A stretch of DNA of 35,551 bases from positions 1 through 35,551 of the forward strand of contig WRFZ01000169.1 in assembly GCA_009778655.1 (NCBI GenBank), read 5' to 3'. The notes below the pieces were generated by a model. The model saw only the letters and a program-made list of their open reading frames with translations. It had not been told where the DNA came from and did no database searches. The translations under genes were made by a program, and so were the position numbers. Position 1 is the first letter of the stretch. Every line of letters begins with the position of its first letter. Source of the DNA: Candidatus Azobacteroides sp. (GTDB taxonomy: Bacteria > Bacteroidota > Bacteroidia > Bacteroidales > Azobacteroidaceae). Positions 9,254-19,600 of this stretch are shown piece after piece.

Positions 9254-9856
9254 TTAAATTGTCCATCCAATGATAAAATCGTCCCTATATTTTTTAGTTG
9301 TTATTACTGTGTTTTTAATTTTTAAATCTTCTCCCGTTACCGATTCGATCTCATATTGCTTGGGGTTGCCTTGTAAGCCCACTCCGAGCATTTTCACGTA
9401 GGCTTCTTTGGCTACCCAAAAACGGGTAATCCATTCCGTTTCATCTTTTTTCGTTTTCAGTAAATCCAACTCATGCGGAGTAAATGAGATTTCCGTAAAT
9501 TCTTTATTTCGGGGTTCGATTTTTTCAAGATCTATGCCTACCGGTTTATCCGATATGATAGCAACCGCTCCATTTCCTTTGTGAGCTACGGATACTTCAA
9601 TTCCTTTCACTTTTTCATGTCCGAATACATAAGGCTTTCCTTGTTCATCGTGTCGGACGGCTATTTCTATCGGATAGATAAGGTCTCCGCCCTCCCTTTT
9701 TTGGATGAATTTTCTTACGCCGTCTTTCAATGCGATACGGCTGATCAGATACTCTCTCGCTTGATTGGGGTACAAGGATTGAAAATAGCGTCTCTCTTCA
9801 GAATTAAGAACCCGTTCGTAAAAGAAATCCAAGACGGAAACCTTTCTCCGGGTATC
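9254..9856 (-). other. Fused phosphopantetheinyl transferase domain at the end of synthase C
   Basis: Residues about 1255-1454 carry both Sfp-family signatures: GIDLE for metal binding and W-x-x-KE-x-x-x-K. In PUFA synthase clusters the PPTase (PfaE) is often a separate gene; here it is built into the dehydratase protein. It is the obvious candidate for loading pantetheine on the two ACPs of synthase B. Confidence 0.88.
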
Positions 9857-12800
9857 GAAAAAATAAGAAAATACGTTATCATACGGTTCATCAGCTAAAA
9901 TAAATTCTTTAGGGCGTATGATCAGATTCATTGATTCCGCCGAATAATCGAAGCGACGATTATGCCAACCGTTTGCCACACACCAAACTTTACCGTCTCG
10001 TTTGATTATTACGTTACTGATTACATCGTATTCTTTGATTTCTTTAACGACCATTGTATAATCAAAGACGCCCTTTTGATCTCGAAAGTCCTGATAAAAA
10101 ATCAGTTCGTCCAAGCCCATCGGAAATGTAGCCCGACTTTCCTTTAAGACCATATAACAATAGAAACCCAATAATTGTCCGAGATTATCTAACATGGATC
10201 CTTTTCCTTCCGTTTTGCAGATACGGGCGCGAAGGCCTGTTTTTGTCAAATTCAGTATTTCTAAGATGGATTGATATCGCGGTTCGTGAAACAGAAAATA
10301 AGAATAGATTTGCTTTCTTTGCGGTAAAGCCGGTAAAATATTATCACCCAAGTCAATCTCTTTGGTATATTCTTCCGGAACCGGAGGAAATGTATCGCCT
10401 AAGGTAATATCTCCGAAAACATGGTCCGGCAGCATCCATGAAATACAATCGTCTGTTTTCCATTCTCCGGTTATTTTTGCCTCAAACGGTTCTTTCACCG
10501 ATATCCATTTTTGGACTCCGGCCGAACTTACGCGCAATACTTTCTTACCCGGAATCAGCGCTTGAGCCTGTTCACATAATGTTTCAACCGTCATGGCGAA
10601 AGGAACAACTGGATTTTTTTCTTCCAACGGACAATTCTCCGGTTGGCGGACCACCATGTGGTCAAGCAGGTAGGGATGATCTTCCAAGGTGAAGCGAATG
10701 ATTTGTTCGATTTTAGTACCTGCTCTTCGCCGGTTGCCGGAATCAACCGGCGCCGGATAACTTTCGCTTTGTATTTTTTGAACCGGCCGACCGTTGGTTT
10801 GATACCATTTTAACATGCTTTCCTGTAAGGCGGCAATTTCACGTAAATTTTCATTTGCTTCTTGCAAGACAGCATCTCCTTCTATCTCTTTTACCGAAAA
10901 AGCAGGAGCGGATACAGTCGAAATTTGGGCAGCCTTCTTTTCTATTTGCCGATTCATTATTCTTTGCATAGCAGGAAGTTCTTGTATTTTTCGAACGCTG
11001 AAATCCAAAGTTATCTCCATTTTATTTTGTTTCAGACTGCTTTCCTCTTCTACGATTCCTATCAATTCCTTATTTACTGGTTTTCCTTCGATAAACATCA
11101 AAGCTGCAATGCGCCGGATTTGTTCCAAGCCGGAAAGGGAAGGATGAACGGTAGAAATTACAGCCGAATTTTTCTCTTTTAAAATATCTTCCGTAAAGCC
11201 GGTCAAAGGCCCGATGCCCACTTGGACGAATACCCGTATATTTTCTTGGTTATACAGAATTTCAATCAATTCCCGAAATCGTACGGTTTCTCTTAAATGA
11301 CGGGAGAACAAGGCAAAAATATCTTCTATGTCCTTCGGGTATTCTTGAAGAGTGGTTGAAGACCACAAAGGAACAGCGCCTCCTCTGATGTCTGGTTCCA
11401 ACAAAGCGGTACAAAGGGACTCAAATCGTTTTGTAAATTCTTTAGGAAATAAAGGGGTATGAAATCCCGATTTAAAAGGTAAAATCCGGTAAGAAATCTG
11501 TTCTTCTCTCAATCGTTCCGTAAAGCGGTTGATCGAATCTTCCTTGCCTGCAATCAAGATTTGGTTTCGGCAATTATCGTTTGCCAAATACAGACCTTTA
11601 ATTTCTTTGCACCATGGTTTAACTTTGTCATATCCGCATTCTACCGCTATATAAATGACATCTGTCAACGCTTGCTTTTCCGGATCGTAATCTTCAAACA
11701 GTCGTTCAATGGAATTGAGCGTTATGTAGCGTGCCGCTCCTGCTGCAATCCATTCTCCCGTACTGTGTCCTATGTAAATATCCGGAGTTAATCCTATTTT
11801 TTTCAGCGCTTCGTCCAACAACAAGGAACGACAGAAATGATTGATCGAATGTCCGGCCAACGAGTCATTTTTGACAACTACCTGTTTGAGAGGAATACCA
11901 AAATAATCGCTGACGGATTGTATTTCCATTTTGCCGTTCGGATCAAATCCGGCAAACATAAACGCTACTTTTCCGCCTTCACTCGACATCGGTTGACCGG
12001 AAAACCAGATGTCTGACTTTCCTCTCCAAGGTTGGTCTTTTTGCACCAGCGATTTTGCTTTTTCTAATCTGTCGGCTGTCGGATTAAATACGACCAAACG
12101 GTAATTTCCTTTCGAAACGGTGTAATCTTCTTTTCCCAGTTTGGAAAGAAGTTCTTCTTTGGTTTGAGCCGATAAACAGATTACTTTATCTTTAATCAGT
12201 TCTGCTTTATTGATATGAACGCTTGTTTTTTCCTTCTCGCGATACGGCTCCAGAATGGCATGCGTATTGATACCTCCGAAACCGAAAGCATTAATGGCTG
12301 CTACTAAAGGATATTTTTCTTCATCCCAATCGGTTAATTGCTGTGCCGGCATGAATCGGGATTCAAACATCGCTTTCATGGGTTTTTCGCAGTTTAGGGT
12401 AGGGGGGATTTTCCTGTAATACAACGCTAAAGCCGTTTTTATTAAGCCAGCGATACCGGCGGCGGGCATAATATGTCCGATATTGGCTTTTACCGAACCG
12501 AGCAATGCCGGCGGCGCCGTTTTATCGCCGAAAAATTCGGTGATCGTATTCATTTCCGCCCAGTCTCCCGCTTGGGTTGCCGTTCCGTGCGTTTCTAAAT
12601 AGCCCAATTTTTTCGGATCCATTCCCGATTTCGCCCAAGTCTGTTTCAAGGTTTCCACCTGTCCTTTGGAAGAAGGCGCTAATATACTGACATCCGAACC
12701 GTCGCTTCTCGAACCGTAGGCTTTGATAACGGCGTAAATCCGATCGTTATCGGCTATCGCTTTGTCCAATTTTTTCAAGACGACAATACCGGCTCCTTCA

Positions 12801-13618
12801 CCGATCAACAAACCGTCGGCAGTTTCACTGAATGGAGCCATTACTCCCTTACTCGTAGCCGCTCCGATCACATTAAATACGCTCCAGAAAGAAACGCCTT
12901 GTCCCAAGTGCATGCCGCCGGCCAATGCGATATCGCATTGATCGCTCAGCAACAAGTTGGCGGCATGTTCAACGGCGAGTAGCGAACTGGCGCAAGCTCC
13001 GTCTATGGTATAAGCCGGTCCCTTCAAGTCAAATTTATTCGCTACCAACGACACGACTAAGTTTGGCATGGAGCCGGCGGCGGTATCTGCTTGATAGCGA
13101 CCTAAAGTTGCTTGATATTCTTCTCGAATGGCTTTCATATCCTCTGCTGTTAATTCCGGAAATAAATACTTTGCAATACTTTCTATTACGGCTGAAAGGA
13201 ATGTATATCCGCCTATTCGGGTTTGAGCGACGCCGGCGTAATTTCCTTTGCCCAGTATAAAGCAACAATTTTTCAGAGGGATGTTTTTTTCATACACTCC
13301 GGCGTCTGTCAGCGCTTCTTTTACTAAATGCAAAGCAACCAAATGTTCCGGATCAATCCCCTGTGCAGCCAGCGGAAGAAGACCGTATTCGAGCGGATTG
13401 ATTTTAATCGGAGATACAAATCCGCCTTTATTGAAATAAAAATGATCAATATCTCCCGGTTTGCCGTTGATAAAGAAAACCGGATCAATACGATCTTCCG
13501 GAACATCGGTAATCGAACAGACGCCATTCACCAGATTGTTCCAAAATTCTCCGATATTGTTTGCTCCGGGAAAATAACAGGACATCCCTACAATGGCTAT
13601 ATCGTTACTTTTTCCCAT
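9254..13618 (-). CDS. Synthase C: KS-AT-DH-phosphopantetheinyl transferase polyketide/fatty acid synthase
   Basis: A 1454-residue multidomain protein. The KS occupies about residues 1-460, with active Cys209 (DGACASS), His344 (ETHGTAT) and His382 (NIGHIMPAAG). The AT is at about 545-850, with Ser619 in GHSTGEW and His720 in GFHTP. A low-complexity linker covers about 860-960. A double-hotdog dehydratase-like region follows (about 970-1230), with DHPYLLDH at 980-987 and a DxxxQ motif at Asp1144 (LDNLGQ). A Sfp-type PPTase ends the protein (about 1255-1454), with GIDLE at 1361-1365 and WVAKEAYVK near 1401-1409. It has no ACP and no KR, so it must work on the ACPs of synthase B, which its PPTase presumably activates. 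The gene overlaps the synthase B gene by 14 bp. Confidence 0.93.
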   Translation of the reverse strand: MGKSNDIAIVGMSCYFPGANNIGEFWNNLVNGVCSITDVPEDRIDPVFFINGKPGDIDHFYFNKGGFVSPIKINPLEYGLLPLAAQGIDPEHLVALHLVKEALTDAGVYEKNIPLKNCCFILGKGNYAGVAQTRIGGYTFLSAVIESIAKYLFPELTAEDMKAIREEYQATLGRYQADTAAGSMPNLVVSLVANKFDLKGPAYTIDGACASSLLAVEHAANLLLSDQCDIALAGGMHLGQGVSFWSVFNVIGAATSKGVMAPFSETADGLLIGEGAGIVVLKKLDKAIADNDRIYAVIKAYGSRSDGSDVSILAPSSKGQVETLKQTWAKSGMDPKKLGYLETHGTATQAGDWAEMNTITEFFGDKTAPPALLGSVKANIGHIMPAAGIAGLIKTALALYYRKIPPTLNCEKPMKAMFESRFMPAQQLTDWDEEKYPLVAAINAFGFGGINTHAILEPYREKEKTSVHINKAELIKDKVICLSAQTKEELLSKLGKEDYTVSKGNYRLVVFNPTADRLEKAKSLVQKDQPWRGKSDIWFSGQPMSSEGGKVAFMFAGFDPNGKMEIQSVSDYFGIPLKQVVVKNDSLAGHSINHFCRSLLLDEALKKIGLTPDIYIGHSTGEWIAAGAARYITLNSIERLFEDYDPEKQALTDVIYIAVECGYDKVKPWCKEIKGLYLANDNCRNQILIAGKEDSINRFTERLREEQISYRILPFKSGFHTPLFPKEFTKRFESLCTALLEPDIRGGAVPLWSSTTLQEYPKDIEDIFALFSRHLRETVRFRELIEILYNQENIRVFVQVGIGPLTGFTEDILKEKNSAVISTVHPSLSGLEQIRRIAALMFIEGKPVNKELIGIVEEESSLKQNKMEITLDFSVRKIQELPAMQRIMNRQIEKKAAQISTVSAPAFSVKEIEGDAVLQEANENLREIAALQESMLKWYQTNGRPVQKIQSESYPAPVDSGNRRRAGTKIEQIIRFTLEDHPYLLDHMVVRQPENCPLEEKNPVVPFAMTVETLCEQAQALIPGKKVLRVSSAGVQKWISVKEPFEAKITGEWKTDDCISWMLPDHVFGDITLGDTFPPVPEEYTKEIDLGDNILPALPQRKQIYSYFLFHEPRYQSILEILNLTKTGLRARICKTEGKGSMLDNLGQLLGFYCYMVLKESRATFPMGLDELIFYQDFRDQKGVFDYTMVVKEIKEYDVISNVIIKRDGKVWCVANGWHNRRFDYSAESMNLIIRPKEFILADEPYDNVFSYFFDTRRKVSVLDFFYERVLNSEERRYFQSLYPNQAREYLISRIALKDGVRKFIQKREGGDLIYPIEIAVRHDEQGKPYVFGHEKVKGIEVSVAHKGNGAVAIISDKPVGIDLEKIEPRNKEFTEISFTPHELDLLKTKKDETEWITRFWVAKEAYVKMLGVGLQGNPKQYEIESVTGEDLKIKNTVITTKKYRDDFIIGWTI

Positions 13619-16600
13619 TTTCCAAGCCTTTAAAAAAGTTTTCTACTTCTTCTTTTCCTCCCATGACAATGATTCTGGGAGCTTTTCCGTATTTCAGTTC
13701 TTGTACGAAATAAGCGCCTCCTTCTTTCAACGGAATCAACGATACGCCTCTACGGGCAAATTCGGCTTCCAACGATTCGGAGACCATTCCGGCGCCTTTC
13801 CATGGACCCCAGTTGAATGCTACGATTCGCAAGCCCGGTTTTATTCCGCTCAAAGAAGCTGTGAAATCGAATACGCTGTTGGCGGCCGCATAATCCGTTT
13901 GTCCGATGTTGCCGTAGGAAGAAGCTACGCTGCTGAACAATACGAGCAGTTTCAGATCGTCGTTCATTTCTTCCATGATGACATGCAAGGGATTGACTTT
14001 CGTCTGATATACTTGTTCGAACGTGTCTTTGGTTTTATCCGTAAAGAATTTGTCGTGTAACAAGCCGGCGGCATGAATGATTGCGTCAATTTTTCCGTAT
14101 TCTTTCCGAACGGATTGCAGGAAAGCCCTGAAGTTTTCCCGGTCGGTTATATCTATTGACCGGTAAGTTACTTGAGCGCCTGTTTCTTCTATTTTTGCAA
14201 TCGCTTCCGCTATTTGATTGGATTTGAATATTCTTTGAATTCTTTTTTCAATTTCGACGGGTTTTTTCATTCCTTCCACCGAAATCAAATGCTTCCGAAT
14301 ATCCACCTGCGTTTTCAATTGGGTATATACGCCGGCCGGATCGTCTATTTGTTCCGAACGTCCGACCAATATATAGCGGCAGGGATATTCCGAGGCTAAT
14401 TGTCTTAAAAGTTCGGGCGATATTCCTTGCGCGCCGCCTAACGCGAGTACAACCGAATCTTTGTTTAATTTCAGATTCGTACTTACTTCGGCTTCGTCGG
14501 GAATCAGATCTTCCATCTTGATACCGTCAATGAAACGTTCGGTTCCTTTGTATATGGCTTCGGGAAAAGCGCCATCCACCGTAAGTTCATCCAGTACCAT
14601 TTGAGGAAATGTTTTCGGGTTAAAGGACGTATAAGAAAGAACGGAACGGAATATCATTTCCGGATATTCAAGTTGTAAACTCTTGAGTAATCCCGAAAAT
14701 CCCTGTATTTGCTCGACGCCTTTCAAGTTTTTCTCGTTTTCGATTTTCACGATTATATCGCTGAAAGTGAAGACCCATTTCAAATGTTTCAGCTTTGTTC
14801 CCTGTATCAGGGTAAAGAGATCGTGTATGGTATATTTGTCGGGCGAAGCCGCCGCGTTGATAAGAATCAATCCGTCGTAAGAAGTAATATCCGCATCCGC
14901 TCGGATAATATCCGCTTGTGCGCCGGCTTTTTCCAGAAGCGACTTGGTTTTCGTTGCCAATGAACCTCCGTCGTCGGTTATGGCAAATCGTTTTCCTTCG
15001 ATGAAAATTTTTTCCGGTTTCAACGGATAAGGTTGTAATTGAAACAATATACGGGACAGTTCAACTGGTTTTTGAGGAGCTTCTTTCTGTTTTTCAACAA
15101 CTTCGACGGTTTTTGTCGCCGGTTCGGGAACAACGGTTTCCGCCGGTTTCATTAATTCTTCAATCCAGTTGATTAATTCATTTAAAGTTTTGAGTGAAGC
15201 CATTTTTAAGAATGCATCTTCCGTATTTTCGATATTGTCTCCCAGATTCATCTTATCTTTCAAGTCGCCGATGATTTCCATGCGTTTGATGGAATCAATG
15301 CTCAAATCGCCTTCCAGATCCAAATCCAAGCCGAGCATTTCAGCCGGATAACCGGTTTTGCTGCTTACGACATCTAATAGTATATTTTTAACATGTTCTA
15401 AATCAATAGATTGAAGTTTATCTTGGCCGCTTTGAGAAGTTGTCGCGGTTGCCGTGGTCGGCGCTACGGCTGTTGCATTTGTCGGACTTGATTGGACGTT
15501 TAATTCATCCACCCAAGCAATCAATTCGTTCAATGTTTTGAGTGAAGCCATTTTTAAGAATGCCGCTTCCGTATTTTCAATATTGTCGCCCAAATTCAAT
15601 TTATCTTTCAAGTCTCCGATGATTTCCATCCGTTTGATGGAGTCAATACTCAAATCGCCTTCCAAGTCCATATCCATACCGAGCATATCTATCGGGTAAC
15701 CCGTTTTATTGCTGACTACGTCCAATAGCGTTGTTTTGATTTGTTCGGTAGTCAGAGTCAACGCAGCAGCCGGAGCCGACAAAGTTTTGGAAACAACCGG
15801 TTGGGGCGCTTCTGCTCTTTCAATCGTCTGAACCGTTTGCGCTTTTGTTTCAATAGCTCGCGATGCCTGCGTTTCAATCGCCATCGAACGGATTTCATGC
15901 GGATTCTGACCGAAGTAAGTCAGCATCACATCGCGTTGATTTTGAATCATCGAGCGTACGCTTCCCAAGTATTCCATCATGATTTGATCGGAATGATAAG
16001 CTGTTCCGTTGGGAGATACCGGCGCAAAATTGGAGGTCATCGAAGTTAACTCGGCTTCTGAAACGAGTTTCAAGCCTAAAGGTTCCGTGAAAGGCATTCC
16101 ACCTATATCCGGAAGTTTACCCTCGATAGGATGAGCATATTGTCCGTTTATCTGCCAAAGCATTTTTGGTCTTCTGTATTTTTCCGGCTCATCAATATCA
16201 ATGACTTTAGCGCCTCTTCCTTCGAACAGTTTTCCGATATTGAACGTTTTGCCGGCTGCGAGGTATTGTGCCAAAGCGCTAAGCAGGAATTTGATGCCCT
16301 CTTTTCCGTTCGCTTCGGTTTGTATTGTTGTAATTTTTTTACCTAAAATGGATTGAGCCAAGCTTATCAATATATTTCCGGGTCCGGCTTCAATGAAGAT
16401 GCGAGCGCCGTCGGCATACATTTGTTCGATTTCTTTGCTGAACAGAACCGGTTGGACTAAGTGTTCCGCCATACGTTTTTTGATTGCGCTTCCGTCTTCC
16501 GGATAGGTTTGGGCAGTCGTATTTGACCAGACCGGTAATTTTATTTTTTCAAACGGAACCTCTTTTAATACCTCCGCATAGAAATCTTTGGCTTTAGCCA

Positions 16601-19600
16601 ATAAAGGACTGTGAAAAGCGCAGGCTACGTTAATTTCCTTATATGCAATATTTTGTTTACTGAGCTTTTCCGTAAATGCATCCATTCCCGATGTAGTTCC
16701 CGCTAAGACCGTTTGTTTCGGTGAATTGAAATTTACTGCCCAGACTTCTTTTTCTCCTTTTAACAAGGCATTTAATTCTTCTACCGGAATACTGACCGCG
16801 ACCATTTTCCCTTTATCATCTTGTATGGCATTCAAGATGGAAACGGCTCGTTTTCGACTTAATTCAACCAGTTTTTCGGAATCGAAAGCGCCGGCAAAAC
16901 AGAGCGCCGGCAACTCGCCGTAGCTGTGGCCGGCTACCATATCGGGTTCTATTTCCAAAAAGCGCAAAAATTCGGCAATGGCATAGTCAACAATACCCAA
17001 TACGGGTTGTGCATTCTGCGTATCGGTAATGGTTTTATTTCCTTCTCTTTTTTCCGGTTCACTGAACAAGGTGTGGGGAAAAAGAATTTTCTCGTATTCC
17101 TTGTTTTGAATCAGCAAACGTCTCATGGCGGGAAACGCCACGAAAAGATCGCGTGCCATGTTCACTCGCTGGCTTCCTTGACCGGAAAACAGAAATGCTA
17201 CTTTTCCTTCTTTTTCCTGCCGGAAATACAATTCTTGATGCGTTTCGTTGAAGAGAGCTTCCAGTATTCGCTGGGACAGGTCTGCTACCGAAGACGCCAG
17301 CGCAATGATTTGTACCGGTTTGTCGCTTTCAATAGCTAACGAGTAAGCTAAGTCTTTTATAGATAAACTATTATTAATGGAAAAAAGCCTTTGGACTTTT
17401 TCTAATCTTTCTTTGGCTTCTTCTAATGTATTTCCTCTGAATACAAGTAATTCGGTTGGAAATACGTTCAATGTGCTTCTTTCAGAAATTTCCGGTTTAT
17501 AATTTTCTATTACCACGTGACCGTTTGCACCTCCGAATCCGAAAGCGCTGACGCCGGCAATTCTTCTTTCCGAAGACCAGATACCGGCTCTTGTGTCGAA
17601 AACAAACGGGCTGGTTTTACCGTTATACAGATCAAGCGGTTTTTCGAGATGAAGGGTGGGGGGGATAACGCCGTGATAAACCGATAGAATGGCTCTTAAC
17701 AATCCGGACATTCCGGCTGCGCATTTGGTGTGTCCGATTTGTGATTTTACGGTTCCCAAAGAGGTTTGTCCCGGAACAGCTCCGCCGTCCCAGAAAACGG
17801 AAGAGGTGGAGCGAAATTCGGTACGGTCGCCCACGACGGTTGCCGTTGCGTGAGCCTCGATCAATTCAACTTCATCGGGAGAAATACCGGCCGCACGATA
17901 GGCTCGTTCCATTGCCAAAATTTGTCCTTCTTTGTTGGGAGCAGTCATTCCCAATCCTTTTCCGTCGCTGCTGCCTCCGACTCCTTTAATTACCGCATAA
18001 ATCTTATCGCCGACCCGTTCCGCATCTTCCAATCGTTTCAAAATAATCACGCCGACCCCTTCGCCCATCGTCATACCGTCGGCTTTGGCATCGAACGACG
18101 CGCAATAACCGGTAGCGGATAAGGCATGGGTGGAGGAAAACATGAGGTAATCATTCAACATGCTGTGAAAATCTTCCGCGCCGAGTACCACTATGTCGGA
18201 ATCGTAATTGGTCAATTCCTTACAAGCGATATTCAAGGCGGTCAGTCCGGAAGCGCAAGCCGAATTAACCGTGTAGTTACGTCCTTTCAAATTCAAGCGA
18301 TTGGAAATTCTTCCCGGAGTACAGTTAGACAATAAGCCTGCAAACGTATCCGTAGTAACTGTCGGCAACCGTTTTTTCAACTCTTCGGGAAGTTCGCCGA
18401 CATACTGACGATAGGAAGAACGAAATCCGATTCGGGTTGCTAAATCCGTTAAACCTTCTCCGCCGAAAATCACGGATGTATTTTCCGATTCGTCAGCAGA
18501 TATATCGCTGTAACCGGCATTTTCCAACGCCCGTTTTGCAACCAATAAAGACAATAATTGCAAGGGTTCTATAGAAGCCAATGATTGGGGAGTCAAGCCG
18601 AATTCCATCGGATCGAAATCTATTTCCGGAACGAAACCTCCAGTTTTACAGGAGAGGTAATCGTTATCTGTTGTTTCGGCTCTGTAAAAAACGGATTTGT
18701 TCCATCGAATATCCGGTACTTCCACTACGCAATCTTTTCCGGTAACAATATTCAGCCAGTATTCTTCGATATTTTTTGCTTCCGGCAGGATACATTCCAT
18801 GCCGACCACTGCAATATTCACTGGACGAGACAAGGAAGCCGGCAGCGGAATATTCGTTAATTCCGAAAGAATCTTCCGGTTGTCTATCGCAACGGCCGTA
18901 TGCAGTTTTTCAAGCGTGGTTGCCTTATGAATTAATATGGAAACATCGCCGATCAGAAACATTCCTCTTTCGAGTTGTTCTTCTTCGCTTCGCTTGATTA
19001 ATTGATCACCCTGCGCTTCCTGCCCTTTCGCAGCAATTCGCAAACGTCCGACCATGATGTTTTCCAATGCAACTCGTCGAGTCAAGGAATTGGTTTCTTC
19101 GGAAAGGATGCGTTGTTTTTCCTTAAAAAAGTATTTTGCAAAAGGAGTCGGCAATACTCGGCTCACTTGGCCGGGTACGCTTTCCAAACAAATGGTTTTT
19201 TTATTTTCGATAGACAATTTTTGATATAACGGCGTGATCGCGCCTGTTTTTACGATTTCTTCCGTATAAAGGTAGGAAGTTCCCATCTGTACGCCTATTT
19301 TTACGCCGCGAACAGCTAATCCGGCTGCCATAATAGAAACAAAGGCGGAAGAAAAAGCATCGTGAATGCCTCCGGCAAAGAAAACGCTGAATTTGCTCAG
19401 ATCCTCTTCTTCCTTCATTAAACGGTTAATTTGTTTTTCCCAGAAGAATGTACTCCAATACGGTCCGTCGTGTCCGCCGCTTTCTCTTCCTTCAATAATA
19501 AAATTGGTAATTCCTTCTTTGAGATATTGGTTCATCAATACATCGGATGGAGCGTGAAAAAAGGTGGTGATTCCGGCTTCTACGAATTGTTTTGAAAAAG

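Noticed and set aside
13605-13618. Frameshift or assembly error joining synthases B and C
   Set aside because: The 14-bp overlap leaves a normal B C-terminus after the KR and a normal KS start in C (MGKSNDIAIVGMSC), as expected for coupled genes.
12060-13618. Chain-length-factor (inactive KS) in synthase C
   Set aside because: The KS keeps Cys209, His344 and His382, so it is not a CLF-type domain.
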